From assembly GCA_027488415.1 (NCBI GenBank), contig JAIYBS010000269.1:1-7278 (forward strand): a stretch of 7,278 nucleotides of DNA. The letters run 5' to 3'. The notes under the pieces were generated by a model that saw nothing but the letters and a program-made list of their open reading frames with translations, was not told where the DNA came from and ran no database searches. The position numbers and the translations under genes are program-made. Source of the stretch: Planctomycetaceae bacterium. Lineage in GTDB: Bacteria > Planctomycetota > Phycisphaerae > Phycisphaerales > SM1A02. How positions within the stretch are numbered: the stretch's first letter is position 1; each line of letters begins with the position of its first letter. Shown piece after piece: positions 1-5,849 of the stretch.

Positions 1-1
1 C

Positions 2-1336
2 GAGTTCCTGCACTCGACCGCGGGCCCCGGCAGCTTCCGGAACCTCGACGGCCGCGAGCTCGCTGCCACGATCTCGCGCGAGCTCGACATCGCCCGCGTG
101 CTCCGTCACGCGACCGAGGGCTTCGACGGGGGCTACGTGCTCGGCGGGCTCCTCGGCAACGGCGACGCCTTCGTGCTGCGCGACGCGCACGGCATCCGAC
201 CGGCGTTCTGGGTGGAGACGCCCGAGGCGATCGCGGTCGCGAGCGAGCGCCCCGCCCTCGCGTCGGTGCTCGGGCTGCGCACCTCGGAGATCCACGAGCT
301 CGAGCCGGGATGCGCGCTCGTGATGAAGGCCGACGGCGCACCGGCGATCGAGCGGATCCACGCGGAGGCCGAGGCGCGGCAGTGCACCTTCGAGCGGATC
401 TACTTCAGCCGCGGGAGCGACCCGGACATCTACGAGGAGCGCAAGGCGCTCGGCAGGAACCTGGCGCGGCGCGTGCTTGACGCGGTCGACTGGGACACCG
501 AGCGCACGGTCTTCGGGTTCATCCCGAACACCAGCGAGACCGCCTACATCGGCCTCGTCCAGGAGCTCGAGCGCCTCGCGGCAGATCGATCGGCGACGGA
601 GCTCTGGTCGCTCGTCCGGTCCGGAAAGGCGACCGAGGCCGACGTCCGCCGGCTCGCGCACACGCGCATCCGCGCCGAGAAGGTGGCGAACAAGGACCAG
701 AAGCTCCGCACCTTCATCACCTCCGACAGCGCGCGGAAGGACCTCGTCAGCCACGTCTACGACATCACGCGCGGCACGGTCCGCCCGGGCGACACGCTCG
801 TCGTGATCGACGACTCGATCGTGCGCGGCACCACGCTGCGCGAGTCGATCGTCACCATGCTCTCGCGGCTCGACCCCGCCCGCATCGTCGTGGTGAGCAG
901 CGCGCCGCCGATCCTCTACCCCGACTGCTACGGCATCGACATGAGCCAGCTCGGCCGCTTCATCGCGTTCGAGGCGGCGATCGCCCTGCTGCGCGAGCGC
1001 GGGATGGAGCGCACGCTCGAGGAGGTCGAGGCACGCTGCCTCGCGCAGGCGGAGCTGCCTGCCGACCGGATGCAGAACGAGGTCCGCGCGCTCTACGAGC
1101 CGTTCTCGCTCGAGGAGCTGAGCGCAAAGGTCTCGGCGCTGATCCGTTCCCCGCAGCTCGACTGGAAGGGGCGGCTCGACGTCATCTACCAGTCGGTCGA
1201 GGGCCTGCGCGCGGCGATGCCGAAGTACACGGGCGACTGGTACTTCACCGGCAACTACCCCACCCCGGGCGGTTTCCGGGTGCTGAACACGGCCTTCCTG
1301 AACTGGCGCCGCGGCGACGAGCGGCGCGCCTACTGA
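2..1336 (+). CDS. purF: Amidophosphoribosyltransferase, 5'-truncated (long Bacteroidetes-like form)
   Basis: PurF makes 5-phosphoribosylamine from PRPP and glutamine, the first committed step of cytosolic de novo purine synthesis. The frame is open from base 2, so the gene enters from the left edge; 444 residues are present. The catalytic N-terminal Cys of the class II (Ntn) glutaminase domain lies outside the window. What remains is the end of that domain (GGYVLGGL, RDAHGIRPAFW, ASERPAL, IHELEPG) and a complete phosphoribosyltransferase domain. The PRPP-binding motif VVIDDSIVRGTT is at 800-835, followed by SSAPPILYPDCYGID. FERIYFSRGSDPDIYEER, IPNTSETAY, RIRAEKVANKDQKLRTFI and the C-terminal GDWYFTGNYPTPGG match the roughly 630-residue PurF of Bacteroidetes as I remember it, rather than the roughly 500-residue E. 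coli type. GTG 98 is an internal codon, not the start. The stop is TGA. No terminator hairpin is visible directly downstream. Confidence 0.93.
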   Translation, partial: EFLHSTAGPGSFRNLDGRELAATISRELDIARVLRHATEGFDGGYVLGGLLGNGDAFVLRDAHGIRPAFWVETPEAIAVASERPALASVLGLRTSEIHELEPGCALVMKADGAPAIERIHAEAEARQCTFERIYFSRGSDPDIYEERKALGRNLARRVLDAVDWDTERTVFGFIPNTSETAYIGLVQELERLAADRSATELWSLVRSGKATEADVRRLAHTRIRAEKVANKDQKLRTFITSDSARKDLVSHVYDITRGTVRPGDTLVVIDDSIVRGTTLRESIVTMLSRLDPARIVVVSSAPPILYPDCYGIDMSQLGRFIAFEAAIALLRERGMERTLEEVEARCLAQAELPADRMQNEVRALYEPFSLEELSAKVSALIRSPQLDWKGRLDVIYQSVEGLRAAMPKYTGDWYFTGNYPTPGGFRVLNTAFLNWRRGDERRAY

Positions 1337-1376
1337 AGCGTCCGAGAATCCCCTGCACGACAGCCCGTCCGAACCG

Positions 1377-1405
1377 TTGCGTAAACCCGCGGTTTGTGGT
1401 CTACT
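1377..1405 (+). promoter_or_regulatory. Candidate sigma70-type promoter of rpsD
   Basis: A TTGCGT box (1377-1382) and a TCTACT box (1400-1405) are separated by 17 bp. They match the sigma70 consensus at 3/6 and 4/6 positions. Transcription would begin near 1412, giving a leader of about 50 nt. A small dyad, AAACC-CGC-GGTTT (1383-1395), lies in the spacer and could be an operator or chance. This is inferred from base pattern only. Confidence 0.35.
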
Positions 1406-1413
1406 TCTCCGTT

Positions 1414-1436
1414 CCCCCCGGCACGCCGCCGGGCGG
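1414..1436 (+). promoter_or_regulatory. GC-rich hairpin in the rpsD leader
   Basis: CCCGGC (1417-1422) pairs with GCCGGG (1428-1433) around a 5-nt loop. Past one C-C mismatch, two more C-G pairs extend the stem outward. No T run follows, so it is not a terminator. If transcription starts near 1412 the hairpin sits at the extreme 5' end of the rpsD mRNA. It could stabilise the message or serve as an S4 autoregulatory site, since S4 represses its own operon in several bacteria. That role is inference. Confidence 0.3.
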
Positions 1437-1463
1437 GGTCAACGAAGGAATTCAGGACTCAGA

Positions 1464-2063
1464 ATGGCTCGCTATCTCGGCCCCAAGGTCAAGCTCTCCC
1501 GGCGCGTCGGCGTTCCGATCGCCGACCTCCCGAAGCACACCTCGAAGCGCGCGCTCACCCCGCCCGGACCGCACGGTCTGCGCGGCAAGCGCGCCAAGCC
1601 CTACGGCATCCGCAAGGACGAGAAGCAGAAGCTGCGCTACCACTACAACGTGCTCGAGCGCCAGTTCCGCAAGTACATGGAAGCTGCCGGCCGCACCAAG
1701 GGCAACACCGGTGAGGTCCTCCTGCAGCTCCTCGAGCGTCGCCTCGACAACGTCGTCCGTCGCGCCGGCTTCTGCCGCTCGATCTGGGCGGCCCGTCAGC
1801 TCGTCGCGCACGGCAGCATCCGCGTCAACGGCGCGAAGGTCGACCGCCCGAGCTTCCAGGTGAAGGTCGGCGACGTCATCACCGTCAAGGAGAAGCTCCA
1901 CAAGACCTGCCGCGAGCAGATGGAGAGCCTCCAGGGCCACCAGGTGCCGGGCTGGGTCGAGGTGAACCCCGCCGAGCTCCGCGCCAAGGTCCTCGCGATG
2001 CCGACGTCGGACCAGATCCCCTTCGACGTCAACACGAACCTGATCGTCGAGTTCTACCGCTGA
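1464..2063 (+). CDS. rpsD: 30S ribosomal protein S4
   Basis: S4 is a primary 16S rRNA-binding protein that nucleates assembly of the 30S body and shapes the mRNA entry channel. The product is 199 residues, a normal length. It begins MARYLGPKVKLSRR, has the RLDNVVRRAGFC segment near residue 95, and then the S4 RNA-binding domain (ARQLVAHGSIRVNG, VDRPSFQVKVGDVI). It ends in the family-typical NTNLIVEFYR. The N-terminus lacks the four-Cys zinc site, so this is the zinc-free form. ATG 1464 is chosen over the longer in-frame open stretch because it gives the canonical N-terminus and has AGGA at 1454-1457, 6 nt upstream. It is not beside rpsM, rpsK or rpoA, with which it is often grouped. A leader on one side and a strong terminator on the other suggest a monocistronic unit. 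Confidence 0.98.
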   Translation: MARYLGPKVKLSRRVGVPIADLPKHTSKRALTPPGPHGLRGKRAKPYGIRKDEKQKLRYHYNVLERQFRKYMEAAGRTKGNTGEVLLQLLERRLDNVVRRAGFCRSIWAARQLVAHGSIRVNGAKVDRPSFQVKVGDVITVKEKLHKTCREQMESLQGHQVPGWVEVNPAELRAKVLAMPTSDQIPFDVNTNLIVEFYR

Positions 2064-2099
2064 TCGCGGTCGGAGACGACGGGACCAACACGAACCTTC

Positions 2100-2134
2100 C
2101 CGGAGCGCGCCCTTGGCGCGCTCCGGCGTTTTTT
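2100..2134 (+). terminator. Intrinsic terminator of rpsD
   Basis: A perfect 12-bp stem, CCGGAGCGCGCC (2100-2111) with GGCGCGCTCCGG (2115-2126), closes a 3-nt CTT loop. Two bases later a run of six T (2129-2134) follows. This is a classic Rho-independent terminator 37 bp after the rpsD stop. It works only for the + strand because no matching A run precedes the stem. Confidence 0.93.
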
Positions 2135-2146
2135 GCGGCATTCCCG

Positions 2147-2152
2147 TAGACT
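2147..2152 (+). promoter_or_regulatory. Candidate -10 box for the SurA/PpiD-like gene
   Basis: TAGACT matches TATAAT at 4 of 6 positions and lies 14 bp before ATG 2167. Transcription from it would begin near 2159 and leave a leader of only about 8 nt, consistent with the absence of a Shine-Dalgarno sequence there. The matching -35 position falls inside the 3' arm of the rpsD terminator and shows no TTGACA-like sequence. Evidence is weak; the support is mainly that a new promoter is needed after the strong terminator. Confidence 0.25.
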
Positions 2153-2166
2153 CCGGCCTTCACGCC

Positions 2167-3948
2167 ATGCTCAACACCCTGCAGAAGTACAACCGCCAGA
2201 TCCTCGCCGTCGTCAGCGCCCTGCTGCTGGTGGTGTTCCTCGCGCCGACCGCGGTCACGCAGTGCAGCCAGGTGAACGCGAAGCCGACCACCGTCTGGGC
2301 GACCACGTCCGACGGCGGCAAGCTCACGCTCGGCGACCTCGACGACCTGCGCGGCGAGCTCGCCGTGCTCGAGGTGCTGCGCGACCCGATCTCGACCACG
2401 CTCGAGATCTCGAAGAACCCCGAGCATTGGTGGCTCCTCGTCCGCGAGGCCCGCGAGGCCGGCATGGTCGGCGGCATCGCCGACGGGCAGGCCTACCTCG
2501 AGATGGCGGCGACCGCCGGCGGCCGTCCCGCGGACCAGCTCCTCGGCCAGCTCTCCGGCAGCGCGCGCCAGACGCCGCAGGTGGTCCTGCGCACCCTCGC
2601 GAACCTGCGCGGCGTCGAGCGCATGATCCGCATGACGCAATCCGCCGGCCGCATGTCGGAGGCGCGCCTGCGCATGGGAGCCCGCGAGCTGCTGACCGAC
2701 GTCTCCTGCGACGTCGTCGGGATCGATGCCGCGACCGTCGGCGACGCCGTCCCGGTGCCGCCGCCCACTCCCGAGCAGCTCGCCACCACCTTCGAGAAGG
2801 GCAAGTCGAGCCTCCCCGGCACCGGTCCGGGCGGCATCGGCTACAAGTACCCGGACCGGGTCAAGATGTCCTGGCTCGTGGTCCCCGCGGGCGACATCGC
2901 CCGCAGCCTCGCGAGCGACCCGGCGCTCGGCGCGATCGAGCTCCGCAAGGAGTTCCGCAAGAACCCGGCCGCCTACGGCGTCCCGGCCGCGGAGATCGGT
3001 GCCGACAAGCCCGCGCCGAACTACGACACCTACGCAGTGCGCGTCCGTGACGCGGTCGAGCGTCGCCTCATCAAGGAACGCGTCGAGCGCATCGCCTCGG
3101 CCGTCGACGGCTGGAACCGCGTCACCCTGAAGGACCTTCCGGTCGAGGGCGGCATCACGAAGCTCCCCGCCGACTGGGCTGCCCGCCGCCCCGACCTCGC
3201 CGCGCTCGCGCAGGAGCTCGGCACGAAGTTCGGCATGGACGCCCCGAAGGCCTCGAGCTCGACCTCCTGGATGACCGCGGCCGACATCGACGGCAACCCG
3301 TTCCTCGGGAAGGCCACGACCTCCGCGTTCGGCCAGCCGATGCGGCTGAGCCAGGTCACGCGCGAGCTGCGCGACTTCAAGGCCGACGGACGGCTCCCGC
3401 TGCAGTCCGGCGTGGTCGGGCCGGTCGCCACGACCGCGACCGACGACGTCATCGTCTGGCGCGTCGACGAGGCCGAGGCCGCCCACGAGCCGGCCGCGAT
3501 GGCCGACGTCATCGACGCGGTGACGAAGGACGCGACCTCGCAGGCGCGATACGACGCCCTCGCCGCCAAGGTCGGCGAGATCGCCGACGAGGCCCGCAAG
3601 GACGGCATCGACGCGGTCGCCAAGAAGTACGGCGCCACCGTCGAGCCCGCCAGGGGCGTGCACCTTGCCGACCCGGCGGTGCTGCGGCAGTACGGCCTCC
3701 GGTTCCCCGGAAGCATGCCGAAGGCCGGCCAGGACCTCGACGCGATCCGCGCGGTCGTCGCGAAGGCCGTGTCGCTGCCGACCGACACGCCCGTCAGCGT
3801 CATCCCGGCCCCGGACCGCACCGTCGCGGTCGCGGTGCCCTCCAAGCTCTCGGTGATCGTGGCGCGCATCAACGACGTGAAGCCGCTGACCATCGAGGAC
3901 TTCCGCGCGCTCGAGGCCGGCGGGTCGCTCTCGGCCGCGCTGATGTAG
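2167..3948 (+). CDS. Membrane-anchored SurA/PpiD-like protein, frame interrupted by TAG
   Basis: The product is 593 residues. An N-terminal signal anchor (about residues 12-30, ILAVVSALLLVVFLAP) follows a short N-terminus with Lys and Arg, so the bulk should lie outside the inner membrane. The layout recalls PpiD/SurA folding factors: a helical N-terminal part (LTLGDLDDLRGE near 53; WWLLVREAREAGM near 87), then TPEQLATTFEKGK near 200 leading into YPDRVKMSWLVVP. Later, SGVVGPVATTATDDVIVWRV resembles the closing strands of a parvulin domain. I do not see a convincing complete parvulin catalytic core, so isomerase activity is unproven and a chaperone or scaffold role is possible. ATG 2167 is preferred to TTG 2113 because the latter lies inside the rpsD terminator and would put an unlikely peptide before the anchor. 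The frame ends at TAG 3946-3948 but remains coding-like to 4074. AT-ending codons are very rare (0 of the first 47). Confidence 0.75.
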   Translation: MLNTLQKYNRQILAVVSALLLVVFLAPTAVTQCSQVNAKPTTVWATTSDGGKLTLGDLDDLRGELAVLEVLRDPISTTLEISKNPEHWWLLVREAREAGMVGGIADGQAYLEMAATAGGRPADQLLGQLSGSARQTPQVVLRTLANLRGVERMIRMTQSAGRMSEARLRMGARELLTDVSCDVVGIDAATVGDAVPVPPPTPEQLATTFEKGKSSLPGTGPGGIGYKYPDRVKMSWLVVPAGDIARSLASDPALGAIELRKEFRKNPAAYGVPAAEIGADKPAPNYDTYAVRVRDAVERRLIKERVERIASAVDGWNRVTLKDLPVEGGITKLPADWAARRPDLAALAQELGTKFGMDAPKASSSTSWMTAADIDGNPFLGKATTSAFGQPMRLSQVTRELRDFKADGRLPLQSGVVGPVATTATDDVIVWRVDEAEAAHEPAAMADVIDAVTKDATSQARYDALAAKVGEIADEARKDGIDAVAKKYGATVEPARGVHLADPAVLRQYGLRFPGSMPKAGQDLDAIRAVVAKAVSLPTDTPVSVIPAPDRTVAVAVPSKLSVIVARINDVKPLTIEDFRALEAGGSLSAALM

Positions 3949-4074
3949 GACGAGCCCCGCAACGACGTCAAGCAGGCGTTCGGCAAGGACACGATCGCGA
4001 AGCGCAACGGCTTCACGCTCTCGAACCCGCAGGGACCGGACCGCGCCATGGCCCCCGAAGCCCCCGCATTCTGA
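3946..4074 (+). other. In-frame amber codon and 41-codon coding continuation
   Basis: TAG (3946-3948) is followed in the same frame by 41 sense codons and TGA (4072-4074). The continuation begins DEPRNDVKQAFGKDTIAKRN and ends APEAPAF. Only 3 of the 41 codons (GGA, GAA, GCA) end in A or T, the same strong bias as upstream. The charged, helix-like segment ending in KRNGFTL is what I would expect at the C-terminus of a SurA/PpiD-like protein. A full-length reading would give 635 residues and leave a 14-bp gap to the next gene instead of 140 bp. Possible causes are a sequencing error, a recent nonsense change (for example CAG to TAG), or programmed or natural amber readthrough. The sequence alone cannot decide between them. 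Confidence 0.7.
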
Positions 4075-4088
4075 CCACGGAACCACGC

Positions 4089-4520
4089 ATGTCCACCCCT
4101 GCCCCGACGCCGCCCGCCTCCGCTCCCGCCGCCACCGAGGCGCTCCCCAACATCGCCTACGACCTGTTCGCCAAGCTCGACCTTCGGGTGGCGACGGTGC
4201 TGAAGGCCGAGCCCCACCCGAACGCCGACAAGCTGCTGAAGCTCACCCTCGACGACGGCACGCCCGCCGGCCGCCAGGTGTGCGCGGGCATCAAGGCGTG
4301 GTACGCGCCGGAGCAGCTCGTCGGGAAGCAGGTCGTGATCGTCGCGAACCTCGAGCCGCGCATGCTTCGCGGCGAGATGAGCCAGGGCATGGTGCTCGCC
4401 GCCAGCGACCTGAAGGAAGGCACCGCGCCCGCCGGCGACGCGAAGCCGGGCGCGGACGAGCGCGACGTGGTCGTCGTCACCGTGGCGAAGCCCGTCAAGT
4501 CCGGCTCGAAGGTCAGCTGA
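4089..4520 (+). CDS. Stand-alone tRNA-binding OB-fold protein (MetRS C-terminal/beta-subunit type)
   Basis: The product is 143 residues. A Pro/Ala-rich tail (residues 1 to about 18) precedes a tRNA_bind domain: KLDLRVATVLKAEPHPNADK near residue 29, CAGIKAWYAPEQLVGKQVVI near 65, NLEPRMLRGEMSQGM near 87. These are the signature blocks of the OB-fold found at the C-terminus of bacterial methionyl-tRNA synthetase and in Trbp111, where it dimerises and binds the outer corner of tRNA non-specifically. Such proteins are often named methionine-tRNA ligase subunit beta, but no catalytic MetRS is in view. An insert rich in Ala, Gly and Asp near residues 112-125 separates the last strands. A weak GGAA (4079-4082) lies 6 nt before ATG. 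CsaA-type chaperones are related but lack this long N-terminal tail. It is tightly spaced with both flanking frames and may share their transcript. Confidence 0.88.
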   Translation: MSTPAPTPPASAPAATEALPNIAYDLFAKLDLRVATVLKAEPHPNADKLLKLTLDDGTPAGRQVCAGIKAWYAPEQLVGKQVVIVANLEPRMLRGEMSQGMVLAASDLKEGTAPAGDAKPGADERDVVVVTVAKPVKSGSKVS

Positions 4521-4534
4521 CGAATCGCGAGCTG

Positions 4535-5794
4535 ATGACATCGCGAACCGCGGGGTCCCAACGCACCGCCGACCGCGAAGGCGCGGAGGCGGCCATCGCC
4601 GTTGGGTCCTGCGCGTTCGTCTGCGTGCAGGTCGCGCTGATCCCGTTCGGAATGGTGCCACCTGCCTCGTTCACCGCGTGCAGCGCGGTGCTCGGCGCAG
4701 GCGTGGTGGTTGGAGCCAGGCTCGCCTGTCCCGCCGCCTGGTCCCGCGTGGTGCTCTGGCCGGTGCTGGTGGTGCTTGGCGTCTATGGCGCCGCCGCAGC
4801 ACTCGGAAGCAATCCCGCACTGTCCGCGCAGCGGTTCAGCTCGCTGCCGCTGCAGGCGCTGATCTTCCCCTGCGTGCAGCTCTGCGCATTGCGGCGGCGC
4901 ACCCTCGGCGCGCTCCTCGTCGCCGTGGCGGTCGCGGTGGTGGCAATGGCGTTCGACGGCGCGTGGGCAAGGTTCGCCGGCGGATCGCCGTTCCACGACC
5001 TCGGAATCGAGAAGGGACGCCGAGCCGGCAGTCAAGGCAACGCGAACGACATGGCTGCCGCGACCGCCCTGCTTCCAATCGCCTTCGCGGCCGTACCGCC
5101 TGCCGCCAGCCGAGCCTGGCTCGTGGTGATCGCGTGCGCCGGCGCGGTGCCGGGACTTGCCGTCGCGAGCAGGCAGGCGATCGGCGGGTGGGCCATCGCA
5201 TGCGCCTCGTGGGCGCTTGCCACCGGCACTCGGCGTCGCGCCGTGGCCGTGACGCTCGGCATCGTCGGCGCGCTCGCATCTGCCGTCGCGCTGCATCCGG
5301 GCCTTCGCAAGCGGGTCGGATTGCTGCTCGAAGACGGACTCGGAATGAGGCAGCAGCTCATCCTGCACGGCTGGGACCGATTCCTCGAACGCCCGCTCCT
5401 CGGCTGGGGACCGGGCCTCTACAGGGAGCTGCACGCGGCCGGAATCGAATCGGGCTGGCAGTCCGGCGGAGCGCCTCTTCCAAACGTCGTGATTCCCTGG
5501 GTTCATTGCCTGCCGCTCGAACTGCTCATCGACGTTGGGCTTCTTGGGTTCGCGGCGGTCTCGGCCACGGTGTGGATTGCACTCCGTCGGGCGTGGGGCG
5601 CCCGACGCTGCGATGACATTGAAGCCAAGGCCGCGATCGGTGGCGGCTGCGCGCTCCTGGTCCTGAGCGCAATCGCGCTGGTGGATCTCTCCTTGCTGAA
5701 GGACTGGGTGCGGTGCGCGACATGGCTCGCCCTTGGACTGACGTTTCTCCAGAGACGCGCCGCCCGAAGCCTGACGTGCGATCCTGCGCGGTGA
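4535..5794 (+). CDS. O-antigen ligase/polymerase superfamily (Wzy_C) membrane protein
   Basis: The product is 419 residues, mostly hydrophobic, with roughly ten predicted membrane segments (for example about 20-40, 48-65, 70-90, 122-140, 175-188, 193-210, 236-253, 325-350, 367-385). Superfamily hallmarks appear in order: GSQGNANDMAA near 165, SRQAIGGWAI near 212, RPLLGWGPGLY near 286, and PWVHCLPLELLIDVGLLGF near 321, where the His sits in the usual pre-helix position. The region between about 255 and 325 would be the large periplasmic loop. Members join or polymerise undecaprenyl-linked glycans, or transfer them to lipid A or protein. Ligase, polymerase and protein glycosylase cannot be told apart here. 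ATG 4535 lies 14 nt after the previous stop with only a poor GCGAG upstream, which suggests translational coupling. Eight of its first 47 codons end in A or T, clearly more than in the genes before it. No glycosyltransferases are adjacent. Confidence 0.83.
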   Translation: MTSRTAGSQRTADREGAEAAIAVGSCAFVCVQVALIPFGMVPPASFTACSAVLGAGVVVGARLACPAAWSRVVLWPVLVVLGVYGAAAALGSNPALSAQRFSSLPLQALIFPCVQLCALRRRTLGALLVAVAVAVVAMAFDGAWARFAGGSPFHDLGIEKGRRAGSQGNANDMAAATALLPIAFAAVPPAASRAWLVVIACAGAVPGLAVASRQAIGGWAIACASWALATGTRRRAVAVTLGIVGALASAVALHPGLRKRVGLLLEDGLGMRQQLILHGWDRFLERPLLGWGPGLYRELHAAGIESGWQSGGAPLPNVVIPWVHCLPLELLIDVGLLGFAAVSATVWIALRRAWGARRCDDIEAKAAIGGGCALLVLSAIALVDLSLLKDWVRCATWLALGLTFLQRRAARSLTCDPAR

Positions 5795-5799
5795 CTTCA

Positions 5800-5827
5800 T
5801 TGCAAATCCGACAGCGGGCGCTACTCT
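5800..5827 (+). promoter_or_regulatory. Candidate promoter of the RCC1-repeat gene
   Basis: TTGCAA (5800-5805, 4/6 match to the -35 consensus) lies 16 bp before TACTCT (5822-5827, 3/6 match to the -10). It falls in the 55-bp gap between the Wzy_C gene and the RCC1-repeat gene. The GCTACTCT context resembles the TCTACT box proposed for rpsD. Pattern evidence only. Confidence 0.28.
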
Positions 5828-5849
5828 TACGGTCATTCCAGGGACCCCA

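Noticed and set aside
1377..1463. N-terminal extension of rpsD by 29 residues from TTG 1377
   Set aside because: The extension is unlike any S4 N-terminus and overlaps the candidate promoter and leader hairpin. ATG 1464 has a good AGGA and gives the canonical start.
2029..4086. 685-residue open frame on the minus strand opposite the SurA/PpiD-like gene
   Set aside because: It mirrors a GC-rich + strand gene. The translation is Arg/Gly/Ala/Asp-rich with no recognisable domain, and it even covers the terminator. It is a shadow frame.
3949..4088. Separate small gene in the gap after TAG 3948
   Set aside because: There is no start codon with a ribosome binding site at its beginning, and the coding signal is in the same frame as the upstream gene. 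It is better explained as that gene's interrupted C-terminus.
4280..4534. Upstream start for the Wzy_C gene inside the tRNA-binding gene
   Set aside because: The 85 extra residues are an Arg-rich out-of-frame reading of a conserved domain. ATG 4535 gives a sensible membrane protein start.
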